Assembly: GCF_001399675.1 (NCBI RefSeq)
Contig: NZ_LJCO01000068.1
Location: forward strand, 1 to 49,282
Reading direction: 5' to 3'
Source of the DNA: Paenalicyclobacillus ferrooxydans
GTDB lineage: Bacteria > Bacillota > Bacilli > Alicyclobacillales > Alicyclobacillaceae
Length of the DNA stretch: 49,282 nucleotides
Shown here: positions 1 through 8,160 of the stretch, one piece after another
Position numbering within the stretch: the stretch's first letter is position 1
How the letters are laid out: each line of letters starts with the position of its first letter
Made by a program: the position numbers and the translations under genes
The notes under the pieces: model-generated
Told to the model about the DNA's origin: nothing
Databases searched by the model: none
What the model saw: only the letters and a program-made list of their open reading frames with translations

Positions 1-682
1 GTGCTCCTTGTGCTCCTTGTGCTCCTTGTGCTCCTTGTGCTCCTTGTGCTCCTTGTGCTCCTTGTGCTCCTTGTGCTCCTTGTGCTCCTTGTGCTCCTTG
101 TGCTCCTTGTGCTCCTTGTGCTCCTTGTGCTCCTTGGGCTCCTTGGGCTCCTTGGGCTCCTTGGGCTCCTTGGGCTCCTTGGGCTCCTTGTGCTCCTTGT
201 GCTCCTTGTGCTCCTTGGGCTCCTTGGGCTCCTTGGGCTCCTTGCGCTCCTTGCGCTCCTTGGGCGCCTTGCGCTCCTTGAGCTCCTTGCGCTCCTTGGG
301 CGCCTTGGGCTCCTTGCGCTCCTTGGGCGCCTTGTGCTCCTTGTGCTCCTTGCGCTCCTTGCGCTCCTTGCGCTCCTTGCGCTCCTTGGGCGCCTTGGGC
401 TCCTTGGGCGCCTTGGGCTCCTTGGGCTCCTTGCGCTCCTTGGGCTCCTTGGGCTCCTTGCGCTCCTTGCGCTCCCTGGGCGCCTTGGGCTCCCTGGGCT
501 CCTTGCGCTCCCTGGGCTCCTTGGGCTCCCTGGGCTCCTTGTGCGCCTTGCGCTCCTTGGGCTCCCTGGGCTCCCTGGGCTCCTTGTGCGCCTTGGGCGC
601 CTTGGGCGCCTTGTGCTCCCTGGGCTCCCTGGGCTCCTTGTGCGCCTTGTGCGCCTTGTGCACCTTGTGCGCCTTGTGCGCC
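1..682 (-). repeat. 9-bp tandem repeat encoding Gly-Ala-Gln
   Basis: About 75 copies of a 9-bp unit (plus-strand form GTGCTCCTT) lie inside the collagen-like gene. The first 14-15 units from the left edge are identical, followed by a block of six copies of a GGG variant. Units nearer the gene start are more diverse. This gradient suggests recent slippage expansion toward the 3' end on an older, diverged 5' part. Confidence 0.9.
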
Positions 683-730
683 TTGCGGGCCTCTTGGCCC
701 TGGCGGTCCTGGCGGTCCTACTTTACCCAC
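1..730 (-). CDS. Collagen-like (Gly-Ala-Gln)n protein, 3' end outside window
   Basis: From GTG at 730-728 the protein reads Met-Gly-Lys-Val, then [12 protein letters not shown] and 75 uninterrupted Gly-Ala-Gln triplets up to the window edge. No signal peptide is visible. A Shine-Dalgarno AGAGGAG (745-739) lies 8 bases before the GTG. The strand is decided by the differences between units: GGA/GGC/GGT, GCA/GCC/GCG/GCT and CAA/CAG all alternate, and all are synonymous only in this frame. Gly-X-Y repeats form collagen triple helices; in Bacillus, BclA-type proteins of this kind build glycosylated exosporium filaments. The neighbouring spore-coat-like protein, thymidylyltransferase and glycosyltransferase make a spore-surface role plausible, but that is inference. 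The near-absence of proline after the first triplets is odd. The C-terminal domain, which would normally assign the subfamily, is not in view. Confidence 0.82.
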   Translation of the reverse strand, partial: MGKVGPPGPPGPRGPQGAQGAQGAQGAQGAQGAQGAQGAQGAQGAQGAQGAQGAQGAQGAQGAQGAQGAQGAQGAQGAQGAQGAQGAQGAQGAQGAQGAQGAQGAQGAQGAQGAQGAQGAQGAQGAQGAQGAQGAQGAQGAQGAQGAQGAQGAQGAQGAQGAQGAQGAQGAQGAQGAQGAQGAQGAQGAQGAQGAQGAQGAQGAQGAQGAQGAQGAQGAQGAQGAQGAQGAQGAQGAQGAQGA

Positions 731-985
731 ACCATACACTCCTCTTCACCCAAAAGTAGTACATGGTATTCCCTGCCGAGTTGACTAGCGTGGGCGCTTG
801 TTCAATCTATGTGAAAACGGGCAACCATTGGGTCCTGTGCTAATGCCCTCCAATTATGCGTCCTCATTGAGTCCTGCTCTCAGGCTAAAGTGGATTTTTA
901 TCGGACACGAACTTTCGTCTATACGCGCCGCTTGCTCAGACACGTACTTTAGATAGCTCGATACCACAGTGGAGTAGTGACTGCC

Positions 986-2023
986 ATGAAGAGAGACCTG
1001 AAATATGTTGGCATTATGGTTTTCAACCGACGTCAACAAAAACGCGTTCTTCAGACCTATCGAAAGGTCGCACCAAAGGGCATCAAAATCTTTACGTTTA
1101 CACCTTCATCCATCAATTGGGTGACGAAAAAGATAAGTGGACTCCATTTCGCGAACAAACAATTCCTGACCGATTGGTTTCGGTTCCCTGACGTTGTATA
1201 TAATCGCTGCTACGGCGCTGACCGTCGGTTACTTCAACGTATTGAGAAGGTCATTGGTCGAAACCGGTGTTTTAATCATGTGAATCACTTTGACAAGCAG
1301 TTCACGTATGATGTTCTCTGCCAGACAGAGCTGAACAAACACTTGCCGCGTACCGTTCCATATAATCAAGCCAACCTGGATACTCTGCTTACGGAATATG
1401 GAACGCTATATGTAAAACCCCTTCTAGGGAATCGCGGAAGAGGAGTTTACCGAGTCAACAAAACCGAGACAGGGGAAGTCCACATCTCTGAACACTACTT
1501 TGCACCACACTTGATTTGCAGAGAGGATCATTCATGGGAAGGTGAGATAAAAAAGCTTACACAGTCAAAACAATATGTCGTTCAACAAGGCATCCCATTC
1601 ATGCAAGTTGGCGAGAAAAACTTTGATATCCGAGTACTTCTGCAAAAGGATCGAAGCGGGGCGTGGGGTGTTACGAATGTTACGAGCCGAACAGCTTACA
1701 GCGGGTGCTTCAATACGAGTGTCTGTGAACGTGTGACCACTGGTGAGGAGCGTCTGAATTCCTTGTTCTCTGCGAGCGATACACAGGTCCTGCTTTCTTC
1801 TCTCTCTGAAATCAGTTGGAAGACTGCCGCGTTGCTCGAACAGAATGGAAAATGTCACCTTGGTGAACTCAGTGTAGATTTAGCTTTAGATCATAACAGA
1901 AAGCTATGGATTATCGAAGTCAATGGAAACCCGCAACGGACGATGTATAAAGAACTTGAAAACTATCAGGATGTATACCGAAACCCAATCCACTATGCTC
2001 AGTTCTTAATGTCACATCGTTGA
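986..2023 (+). CDS. YheC/YheD-family ATP-grasp protein
   Basis: A 345-residue protein of the YheC/YheD family, known in Bacillus as endospore coat-associated proteins with an ATP-grasp fold; the substrate is unknown. Visible ATP-grasp landmarks are a Lys-containing strand followed by a glycine-rich loop (YVKPLLGNRGRGVYRV, around residue 145), the segment FDIRVLLQ, and the C-terminal metal-binding stretch IIEVNGNPQ. I chose ATG at 986 because the Shine-Dalgarno GGAG (971-974) is 11 bases away; the in-frame GTG at 977 would leave only 2 bases. The gene is divergent from the collagen-like gene and ends 18 bp from the convergent thymidylyltransferase gene. No signal peptide is seen, so a cytosolic (mother cell) location is likely. 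Confidence 0.8.
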   Translation: MKRDLKYVGIMVFNRRQQKRVLQTYRKVAPKGIKIFTFTPSSINWVTKKISGLHFANKQFLTDWFRFPDVVYNRCYGADRRLLQRIEKVIGRNRCFNHVNHFDKQFTYDVLCQTELNKHLPRTVPYNQANLDTLLTEYGTLYVKPLLGNRGRGVYRVNKTETGEVHISEHYFAPHLICREDHSWEGEIKKLTQSKQYVVQQGIPFMQVGEKNFDIRVLLQKDRSGAWGVTNVTSRTAYSGCFNTSVCERVTTGEERLNSLFSASDTQVLLSSLSEISWKTAALLEQNGKCHLGELSVDLALDHNRKLWIIEVNGNPQRTMYKELENYQDVYRNPIHYAQFLMSHR

Positions 2024-2041
2024 GCCCTGAGACGCTATGGA

Positions 2042-2776
2042 TTACGTCGCCTCTGTATCGTACGTAATATTCATTGCTAATTGGTTTGCTTTGAAATAGG
2101 ATTCGTGTGTCCCTGCGTCAGTCCACCACCCCTGCAAGACTTCAAACGTCAGCTCGCCTCGCCGAATGTAGGCGTTGTTGACATCCGTAATTTCAAGTTC
2201 ACCACGTTTTGATGGCTTGAGCGTTGTAATAATGTCGAACACAGACCCATCGTACATATAGATGCCTGTTACAGCATAGCTGCTCTTCGGTTGTTTGGGC
2301 TTCTCTTCAATCGAAAGAATTCTATTTCCATCTAATTCAGGAACGCCGAATCTTGATGGGTCATCTACTTGTGTGATAAGAATTCTGGCTCCCTGTTCGC
2401 CTTCTTTTCGAAAACTATCTACATAATGGCTCAAAGGCTCTGAAAAAATATTGTCGCCTAAGAGCACAACAACAGGCTCATTTTTGATGAGTCCGTGGGC
2501 TAAACCTAAAGCTTGGGCAATGCCGCCGGGTTTATCCTGCACCCGATAAATAAAAGACACGCCTAGTTCTTCACCGCTCCCAAGTAAATTCACAACGTCT
2601 CCCATGTGCTCTCTTCCGGTAACAATCAGGATTTCATTGATTCCCGCCTGCTTTAATTTAAAAACATTGTGATAGATCATCGGGTATTTACCAATTGGCA
2701 ACAGATGCTTATTCGTCACTTTGGTCAAGGGGTAAAGCCTGGACCCCGTACCACCGGCAAGGATAATACCTTTCAT
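2042..2776 (-). CDS. rfbA: Glucose-1-phosphate thymidylyltransferase, short SpsI-like form
   Basis: A 244-residue sugar nucleotidyltransferase. The N-terminal GGTGSRLYPLTK motif binds the nucleoside triphosphate and catalytic metal; LLGDNIF (near residue 108) and ERFGVPE/IEEKPKQP-type segments (here SRFGVPE) are typical of the RmlA fold. The family joins dTTP and glucose-1-phosphate into dTDP-glucose, the first step toward dTDP-rhamnose. At 244 residues it is shorter than housekeeping RmlA (about 290) and matches the short class that includes B. subtilis SpsI of the spore coat polysaccharide operon. The other rml genes are not adjacent. A collagen-like protein and a glycosyltransferase nearby suggest supply of a sugar for spore-surface glycosylation, by inference. 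The nucleotide specificity is not proven by sequence. Confidence 0.82.
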   Translation of the reverse strand: MKGIILAGGTGSRLYPLTKVTNKHLLPIGKYPMIYHNVFKLKQAGINEILIVTGREHMGDVVNLLGSGEELGVSFIYRVQDKPGGIAQALGLAHGLIKNEPVVVLLGDNIFSEPLSHYVDSFRKEGEQGARILITQVDDPSRFGVPELDGNRILSIEEKPKQPKSSYAVTGIYMYDGSVFDIITTLKPSKRGELEITDVNNAYIRRGELTFEVLQGWWTDAGTHESYFKANQLAMNITYDTEAT

Positions 2777-3009
2777 TTTTCAAACCACCCGCATTCGATC
2801 CGTTTATGATCCTCACCATGTTATTCACGCCTCGAAACAACGGTTACAGCCCCCCAGAGTCACACTTATTCGAGAGACAGCATATGGAATGACAATGACC
2901 TTACCTGGCTCTTGAAAGAAGCCCGGGAGTATTCTCATCGGACTACCGTCAAGCAAACGAGAATCATATCCGTTCGGCAGGGAGATATCGAGCTTTGGGG
3001 GGAGCAGAA

Positions 3010-4542
3010 ATGTCAGTAGTTTCACTATTGACAGCTCATCTATTTGTATCCACGGATAACACGTGGAATGGGTTAGATGAAATGTTGATGAAGATCCGCG
3101 ACAGCGGGATAACGGTCAAATTGTATAGTCCTACCGAGCCTCCCTTAATTACAAACGTAAAGGAACCTCGCGTGTACGTTTCATTAGGCGAAAAGGACGG
3201 CGATTTTCCTACACTAAATAGGTTGCCGTTACACGAACGGAGACGTTGGCTGCACTTTGATTCCGTAGAATCCATTCAACCGTTTCAACTTTTTTACTGC
3301 TGGCTGAGTTATACGGATCCTCTGCCGACGAACGTAGAGATACCCCAGACCCGTTTCACCTCGGACACTCCTTTAGTATCCGTATTCACTGCCAGTTATC
3401 GGTCGGAAGATAAAATAAAGCGACCTTATAACTCCTTGTTAAGACAAACGTACGCCAATTGGGAATGGGTGATTGTAGACGACTCCGGCGACGACGATGA
3501 GACCTATAATCAATATCTCCTCCCACTTGATGACCCACGAGTCAGACGGTATCGTCAAGATTCACGCAATGGTTACATTGGGACCATCAAACGATATGCT
3601 GCCGGGCTATGTACCGGTGAGATCTTAGTGGAACTCGATCATGACGACGATCTAACCCCGGACTGTTTGGAGAAAATCGTTCGTGCCTTTCAGGAACACC
3701 CCGATTGCGGCTTTGCCTTTGGAGATAACGCAGAAGTGTACGTCACGAACCATCATGCTCATTGGTATGGATGGGACTGTGGATTTGGTTATTGTATGTA
3801 TTATCGGGTATGGGTTCATGACATGGGACGCTGGCAAAATGTCATGCATCAGACAACGTTAAATGGGAAAACCATCCGTCACTTGGTCGGCTTACCAAAC
3901 CACCCACGGGCCTGGACGAGAGATTGCTACCACCTCATTGGCGGCCACCGTCCAGAATTATTGGTATCAGATGACTATGACATGCTCGTTCGGACCTTCT
4001 TGTCCACAAAGTATGTGGCCATACCCGATTTGCTCTACATCCAATACCGGAACGCCGATGGGGACAACTCAACCTTCCAACGAAACGAACAAATTCAGAC
4101 CCTCTGTCTGCACCTTGAGAACTATTATCATGAGAGAATTCAAGATCGGATGCAGGAACTCGGCTTACCTTCCGTCGAGGAACTCCCCTATACACGGATA
4201 TGGGAATCATCCGCTAATTATCCAGGTCGGATGACGGCTCATATCACGTATCGTGATCGGGACAAAACGTCAATTTTATTTCCTGTTCCGTATTCTTCCA
4301 GTGCGAATGACTACACTGAATTGCTTCGTACCTTACAAGAAGGACTAGATACCAACTTCCACAACATGGAGGTTGTCGTTGTGGGGAATGTTCCGACCGA
4401 GATCGAAACCTTTGCTGCCAAAGCACCCATGGGAGCCATCCGGTGGTGGCAAATGGAGCCCAATGATTCATTAGAAGTGTGCATTGAGTATGGTAAACTG
4501 TGCGCTTCCGGTTCAGAACTCGTTGTTGTGGTGCCAGAATAG
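3010..4542 (+). CDS. Family 2 glycosyltransferase
   Basis: A 510-residue protein with an N-terminal region of about 125 residues that I cannot assign, then a GT-A domain starting at LVSVFTASYRSEDKI (around residue 127). The nucleotide-binding segment EWVIVDDSGDDD and the metal-binding DxD-type segment ELDHDDDLTPD are clear, so this is an inverting GT2-type transferase using a nucleotide sugar. A C-terminal extension of roughly 130 residues follows. The start is ATG 3010, preceded by a very strong GGGGGGAG (2997-3004) with 5-base spacing; an upstream TTG at 2995 lies before that site and is less likely. It is divergent from the thymidylyltransferase gene, from which its sugar donor may derive, though acceptor and sugar are unknown. 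Confidence 0.85.
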   Translation: MSVVSLLTAHLFVSTDNTWNGLDEMLMKIRDSGITVKLYSPTEPPLITNVKEPRVYVSLGEKDGDFPTLNRLPLHERRRWLHFDSVESIQPFQLFYCWLSYTDPLPTNVEIPQTRFTSDTPLVSVFTASYRSEDKIKRPYNSLLRQTYANWEWVIVDDSGDDDETYNQYLLPLDDPRVRRYRQDSRNGYIGTIKRYAAGLCTGEILVELDHDDDLTPDCLEKIVRAFQEHPDCGFAFGDNAEVYVTNHHAHWYGWDCGFGYCMYYRVWVHDMGRWQNVMHQTTLNGKTIRHLVGLPNHPRAWTRDCYHLIGGHRPELLVSDDYDMLVRTFLSTKYVAIPDLLYIQYRNADGDNSTFQRNEQIQTLCLHLENYYHERIQDRMQELGLPSVEELPYTRIWESSANYPGRMTAHITYRDRDKTSILFPVPYSSSANDYTELLRTLQEGLDTNFHNMEVVVVGNVPTEIETFAAKAPMGAIRWWQMEPNDSLEVCIEYGKLCASGSELVVVVPE

Positions 4543-4966
4543 GTCGATGCCTGACAAATCGAGAGGGCGCGCACTTTAGAAAAAGTATTCGAACATCCAG
4601 GACGCATCAATCCAAAGAAGTGCTTGTTGGGTAAAAGTCCATAACGAGGTGGTTTAAAACGTGGGAGATTTGCAAAACCTGATACTTTTGTATAATACTC
4701 CAAAAGACGAATCGATTATTTAAATGCGTGGCATTCCAGGGATAGCCGGCTGACTGTAGATGAGTTCAGCCGCTCGACATGGTCTATGAGTTACTATGAT
4801 AGTGTTTTAGTTATCGACAAGAGACCCAAGGACCCTCCGTATTCCAAGACCACTGGACTGATTTAAACATATCTGGAATTCGGTAATGGGTTATTTACAA
4901 CCTGTCCGAACTGTCCCATCGGGAATGATTGAAGATGTTCGCTCGGAGTTAGTGGAAGGTGCGAGG
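4543..4966 (+). other. Intergenic, no gene recognised
   Basis: About 420 bp between the glycosyltransferase and the lytic transglycosylase. No convincing reading frame with a ribosome binding site, no clear hairpin terminator and no repeat array is seen. Reading frames crossing it are extensions of antisense frames. It presumably contains the promoter of the downstream gene. Confidence 0.5.
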
Positions 4967-5491
4967 ATGCGGCGTAAGAAGCGATTTCGAAAAACTAAAA
5001 TGACCCAAAGAGAATGGATTGTAAGTATCGGCGTCGTTGGCATCTTGATTTGGATGCTTCTTGCACATGCAGTAAATCCCCGCCCCAAGACTGTCACCTT
5101 GCCAACCAATCTTTCCTCAATTATTCAAGAGGCAAGTGATAAATATGATGTACCCGAGAGTTTGGTCGAGGCCGTTATTGCTCAAGAGTCGACGATGAAT
5201 CCAAAGGCGGTCAGCCCTGTTGGCGCCATGGGCCTGATGCAACTGATGCCAGACACGGCACGTTCTCTCGGCGTGACAAATCCGTTTGACCCAAGGCAAA
5301 ACATTATGGCGGGAACGAAGTATTTATCGGAGCTGTTGCAACGTTATCATGGGGATGAAAGGATTGCACTTGCAGCGTATAACGCCGGGCCAACCGTCGT
5401 TGATGAATACAGAGGGGTCCCTCCATATCCAGAAACCATCCACTATGTAGAGTCCGTCCTTGCCGACGAGGCAAAATACTCTAACCCATAG
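4967..5491 (+). CDS. Membrane-anchored lytic transglycosylase (SLT domain)
   Basis: A 174-residue protein with a very basic N-terminus (MRRKKRFRKTK), one transmembrane segment at about residues 18-36, and a C-terminal SLT domain. The catalytic glutamate is in IAQESTMNPKAVS, followed by the typical GAMGLMQLMPDTA and AAYNAGP motifs. Such enzymes cleave the glycan strand of peptidoglycan to 1,6-anhydro products outside the membrane. I chose ATG 4967 because GGAAGG (4954-4959) is 7 bases upstream; an ATG at 4886 in the same frame has no good site and would put 27 extra residues before the basic anchor. The stop is 10 bp before a terminator-like hairpin and the 51-bp repeat array. Confidence 0.85.
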   Translation: MRRKKRFRKTKMTQREWIVSIGVVGILIWMLLAHAVNPRPKTVTLPTNLSSIIQEASDKYDVPESLVEAVIAQESTMNPKAVSPVGAMGLMQLMPDTARSLGVTNPFDPRQNIMAGTKYLSELLQRYHGDERIALAAYNAGPTVVDEYRGVPPYPETIHYVESVLADEAKYSNP

Positions 5492-5501
5492 GTGTGAGAA
5501 A

Positions 5502-5523
5502 GGGCACCTGTTTTCAGGTGCCC
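5502..5523. terminator. Terminator-like hairpin, left copy
   Basis: GGGCACCTG and CAGGTGCCC form a perfect 9-bp stem around TTTT, 10 bp after the transglycosylase stop codon. No run of T follows, so Rho-independent termination is uncertain. The same 28-bp segment recurs at 6063-6090, exactly 561 bp (11 x 51) away. Confidence 0.6.
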
Positions 5524-5534
5524 TTCAGGCTGTT

Positions 5535-6061
5535 GAGGAACTCAGTTCCGCTAAATCCCTCCGAGTCGCCAGGCGTCCGACTGCAGAGGAACTCAGTTCC
5601 TCTAAATCTCTCCGAGTCGCCAGGCGTCCGACTGCAGAGGAACTCAGTTCCTCTAAATCCCTCCGAGTCGCCAGGCGCCTGACTGCAGAGGAACTCAGTT
5701 CCTTTAAATCCCTCCGAGTCGCCAGGCGTCCGACTGCAGAGGAACTCAGTTCCGCTAAATGCCTTCGAGTCGCCAGGCGCCTGACTGCAGAGGAACTCAG
5801 TTCCTCTAAATCTCTCCGAGTCGCCACGGGGCCGACTGCAGAGGAACTCAGTTCCGCTAAATGCCTTCGAGTCGCCAGGCGCCTGACTGCAGAGGAACTC
5901 AGTTCCTTTAAATCCCTCCGAGTCGCCAGGCGTCCGACTGCAGAGGAACTCAGTTCCTCTAAATCTCTCCGAGTCGCCAGGCGTCCGTCTGCAGAGGAAC
6001 TCAGTTCCTCTAAATCCCTGGGAATCGACAGGCTTCCAACTGTAGAGGAACTCAGTTCCTC
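5535..6061. repeat. 51-bp tandem repeat array with 11 palindromic cores
   Basis: Ten full 51-bp units plus an eleventh 17-bp core. Cores start at 5535, 5586, 5637, 5688, 5739, 5790, 5841, 5892, 5943, 5994 and 6045, without a single indel. The core consensus GAGGAACTCAGTTCCTC is an inverted repeat; the central GGAACTCAGTTCC is invariant in all 11. Most linkers contain a second small palindrome, CGCCAGGCG. Units 4 and 8 are identical, as are 5 and 7, which points to block duplication. All frames stay open because 51 is a multiple of three, but no start site or protein-level conservation supports translation. Confidence 0.95.
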
Positions 6062-6062
6062 T

Positions 6063-6084
6063 GGGCACCTGTTTTCAGGTGCCC
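6063..6084. terminator. Terminator-like hairpin, right copy
   Basis: Second copy of the GGGCACCTG/CAGGTGCCC hairpin, located between the last palindromic core and the argG stop codon (6098). On the plus strand it is followed 9 bases later by six T. It replaces the normal 34-bp linker of the 51-bp array without changing the period. Confidence 0.6.
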
Positions 6085-6097
6085 TTCAGGACGTTTT

Positions 6098-7330
6098 TTA
6101 GACTCTTTTGTCTACACCTGCAGCCACTTTCAAACGAAGTGCATTGAGGCGAATAAATCCTTCCGCGTCGGACTGGTTGTAAGCTTGACTGGGGTCTGCC
6201 TCCATGGTGGCAATGTTCGGGTTATAGAGACTGACCGGGCTCTTGATGCCGGCCACTGTCACGTTCCCCTTATACAGCTTGACGCGGACCGTACCGGTCA
6301 CATTTTTCTGGCTCTCCGTGACCAGCGCCTGCAGAGCCAAGCGTTCAGGTGCAAACCAGAATCCGTTGTACACAATCGAGCTGTAGCGCGGAATGAGAGA
6401 GTCCCGAATGGCCATCACTTCACGGTCCATAGTGAGGGATTCCATCCAACGGTGCGCTGCAAACAGGATAGCACCGCCTGGCGTTTCATAGACACCGCGG
6501 CTCTTCATACCTACGAATCGGTTCTCCACCATGTCTACGCGGCCAATACCGTGCTTGCCCCCGAGCTGATTCAGAGCCTCCATCACCTGCAATGGGCTCA
6601 TGCGTTCTCCATTCAATACGATGCACATGCCTTTTTCGAACTCCAACTCCAGGTACTCCGGTACGTCCGGCGCATCTTCGGGAGCTGCGCTGAGCACAAA
6701 CATGTCCTTGTTTTCCTCAGCCGAAGCATCAAACCAGGGGTCTTCGAGGATGCCGCTTTCGAAGCTGATATGTAACAGGTTGCGATCCGTTGAATACGGC
6801 TTTTGCGCGGTAGCCTTGACCTGAATGCCATGCTCTTCCGCGTAGGTAATCATCTCTGCACGTCCAGGGAACTGCGCACGGAATTCTTCAAGCCGCCATG
6901 GCGCAATCACTTCGAGCTCAGGGGCCAGCGCTGCGGCGCCAAGTTCAAAGCGTACTTGATCGTTCCCCTTCCCAGTGGCCCCGTGCGCAATCGCCGTTGC
7001 ACCTTCGGCTCTTGCAATCTCAACCATCCGCTTGGCAATGAGCGGACGTGCAATGCTTGTCCCAAGGAGGTACTGACCTTCATAAAGCGCTCCAGCTTGA
7101 AACATTGGGAAGATAAAGTCCCGTGCAAACTCGTCCCGCAAATCATCAATGTATACCTTACTGGCACCGGTACGCAGGGCTTTTTCTTCAAGTCCGTCTA
7201 ACTCATCCTTCTGGCCGATATCCGCCGTAAAAGCAATGACCTCTGCCTCATAATGCTCTTTTAACCATGCCAAGATAATGGACGTGTCCAATCCCCCAGA
7301 GTAAGCAAGGACAATCTTACGCTTCCCCAT
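6098..7330 (-). CDS. argG: Argininosuccinate synthase
   Basis: A 410-residue enzyme that joins citrulline and aspartate with ATP to form argininosuccinate, the penultimate step of arginine synthesis, in the cytosol. The PP-loop AYSGGLDTS is at residues 9-17; further family signatures include the [14 protein letters not shown] segment and the C-terminal YNGFWFAPE region. The start is ATG 7330, with AGGGAGG upstream (about 6 bases spacing); the same frame is open 20 codons further but lacks a site. argH, often the next gene, is absent: the gene ends at the hairpin and the 51-bp repeat array. Upstream lie a terminator and a tandem array belonging to a small minus-strand gene, so argG probably has its own promoter in 7331-7555. 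Confidence 0.96.
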   Translation of the reverse strand: MGKRKIVLAYSGGLDTSIILAWLKEHYEAEVIAFTADIGQKDELDGLEEKALRTGASKVYIDDLRDEFARDFIFPMFQAGALYEGQYLLGTSIARPLIAKRMVEIARAEGATAIAHGATGKGNDQVRFELGAAALAPELEVIAPWRLEEFRAQFPGRAEMITYAEEHGIQVKATAQKPYSTDRNLLHISFESGILEDPWFDASAEENKDMFVLSAAPEDAPDVPEYLELEFEKGMCIVLNGERMSPLQVMEALNQLGGKHGIGRVDMVENRFVGMKSRGVYETPGGAILFAAHRWMESLTMDREVMAIRDSLIPRYSSIVYNGFWFAPERLALQALVTESQKNVTGTVRVKLYKGNVTVAGIKSPVSLYNPNIATMEADPSQAYNQSDAEGFIRLNALRLKVAAGVDKRV

Positions 7331-7555
7331 TTGATTTCCTCCCTGATTTTCAACGGTTGCTGTTCCGCCCAAGACATTTTGTTTGTCCAATCTCCGCCTT
7401 ATTGTTACTTACTGAAACTACTTCATTCAACGCATTCCACGCAAGGGGGCAGTACATACCACGCTACAGCAGGTGACCAGACTCTTCAGTTTGTACTTAG
7501 CTGTAAGTTTCTAGCACAGCTTTGAGGCCTGGTTTGATGGATGGCGCGTCAAGGC

Positions 7556-7590
7556 AAAAAAAGGACTGCCGCATGCTGCACGCGACAGTC
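7556..7590 (-). terminator. Rho-independent terminator of the small gene at 7718-7969
   Basis: Read on the minus strand, a 12-bp stem (GACTGTCGCGTG pairing with CATGCGGCAGTC, two G-U pairs) with a CAG loop is followed by C and seven T. It lies downstream of the 14-bp array and upstream of argG. Confidence 0.8.
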
Positions 7591-7600
7591 ACATGAGATT

Positions 7601-7726
7601 CATCTTTAACAGCGAATCTTCAACAGTGAATCTTTAACAGTGAATCCTCAACAGTGGATCTTTAACAGTGGATCTTTAACAGTGAATCTTTAACAGTGAA
7701 TCTTTAACAGTGAATCTTTAACAGTG
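7601..7726. repeat. 14-bp tandem array, nine units, containing a stop codon
   Basis: Nine contiguous units with consensus AATCTTTAACAGTG, no indels, single-base variants at a few positions. On the minus strand the first unit contains the TAA stop (7720-7718) of the small gene; most later units repeat this TTAAAG context. Because 14 is not a multiple of three, the stop triplet falls in each frame in turn. Confidence 0.95.
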
Positions 7727-7969
7727 AATCTTCAGTTGTTGATGCGGCAAAAGATGCACGAATCCTCGGAAACGCGTGAACCGCTCACATGCCACGACTG
7801 CCCTGACAGGGGACAGGTCACAAGACACAATGATAAATTCTCCGGGACTCAAAGTGATATTGCGGACCGTATGAACAGGTCCAACGCACGTCAACGACAA
7901 CGTCTTAGGGTGATGCAGCACGAAAACGGGACCATACTTTACAACATCATCCATCGAGATCGCATCCAC
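7718..7969 (-). CDS. Small unknown protein, 83 residues
   Basis: I do not recognise this family. Evidence for translation: GTG 7969 is preceded by AAGGGGG (7984-7978) with 8-base spacing, and the gene is framed by a terminator on each side (8082-8116 upstream, belonging to the LarA gene; 7556-7590 downstream). The product has an acidic N-terminus (MDAISMDDVVKYG), a mixed central part predicted to be mostly strands, three cysteines, and ends in KIHC, whose last codons come from the tandem repeat. No transmembrane segment or signal peptide. The opposite-strand frame over the same bases has no comparable site. Function unknown. Confidence 0.5.
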   Translation of the reverse strand: MDAISMDDVVKYGPVFVLHHPKTLSLTCVGPVHTVRNITLSPGEFIIVSCDLSPVRAVVACERFTRFRGFVHLLPHQQLKIHC

Positions 7970-8081
7970 TATCCATTCCCCCTTACTTCATCACTGTAGT
8001 TTCAGTTAATGAAGGAAGGAGATGGACTGGCAAGGCTTGTATCAACCTTCTGAACAATTAGGCGCACCTGTTGGTGACGAT

Positions 8082-8116
8082 AAAAAAGAGAGCCGCGAAA
8101 ACCAACGCAACTCTCT
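8082..8116 (-). terminator. Rho-independent terminator of the LarA-family gene
   Basis: On the minus strand GAGAGTTGCG pairs with CGCGGCTCTC (10 bp, two G-U pairs), followed directly by six T and then ATC. It sits 45 bp after the stop codon of the gene at 8161. Confidence 0.85.
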
Positions 8117-8160
8117 GGTGTAACATTTGAACCGATGGTTTTCACTCGCGTTCGATGGAA

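Noticed and set aside
1-784. Two long plus-strand open frames (Leu/Val/Gly-rich and Cys/Ser/Leu-rich) over the 9-bp repeats
   Set aside because: Differences between repeat units change residues in these frames but are all synonymous for Gly-Ala-Gln on the minus strand, which also has a ribosome binding site.
3652-4703. Several open frames antisense or out of frame to the glycosyltransferase gene
   Set aside because: No start signals or family features; they lie over a gene with clear GT2 motifs.
5535-6061. CRISPR array
   Set aside because: The linkers are themselves repeats, not unique spacers, and no cas genes are present.
5460-6101. Open frames through the 51-bp array that look like 17-residue peptide repeats
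   Set aside because: Open simply because 51 is a multiple of three; several frames on both strands are open at once, no ribosome binding site, and the conserved part is a DNA palindrome.
7400-7440. Possible ArgR (ARG box) operator upstream of argG, around TGAAACTACTTCATTCA
   Set aside because: Only half of the ARG-box pattern is matched and the spacing of the arms is wrong; not enough to call a site.
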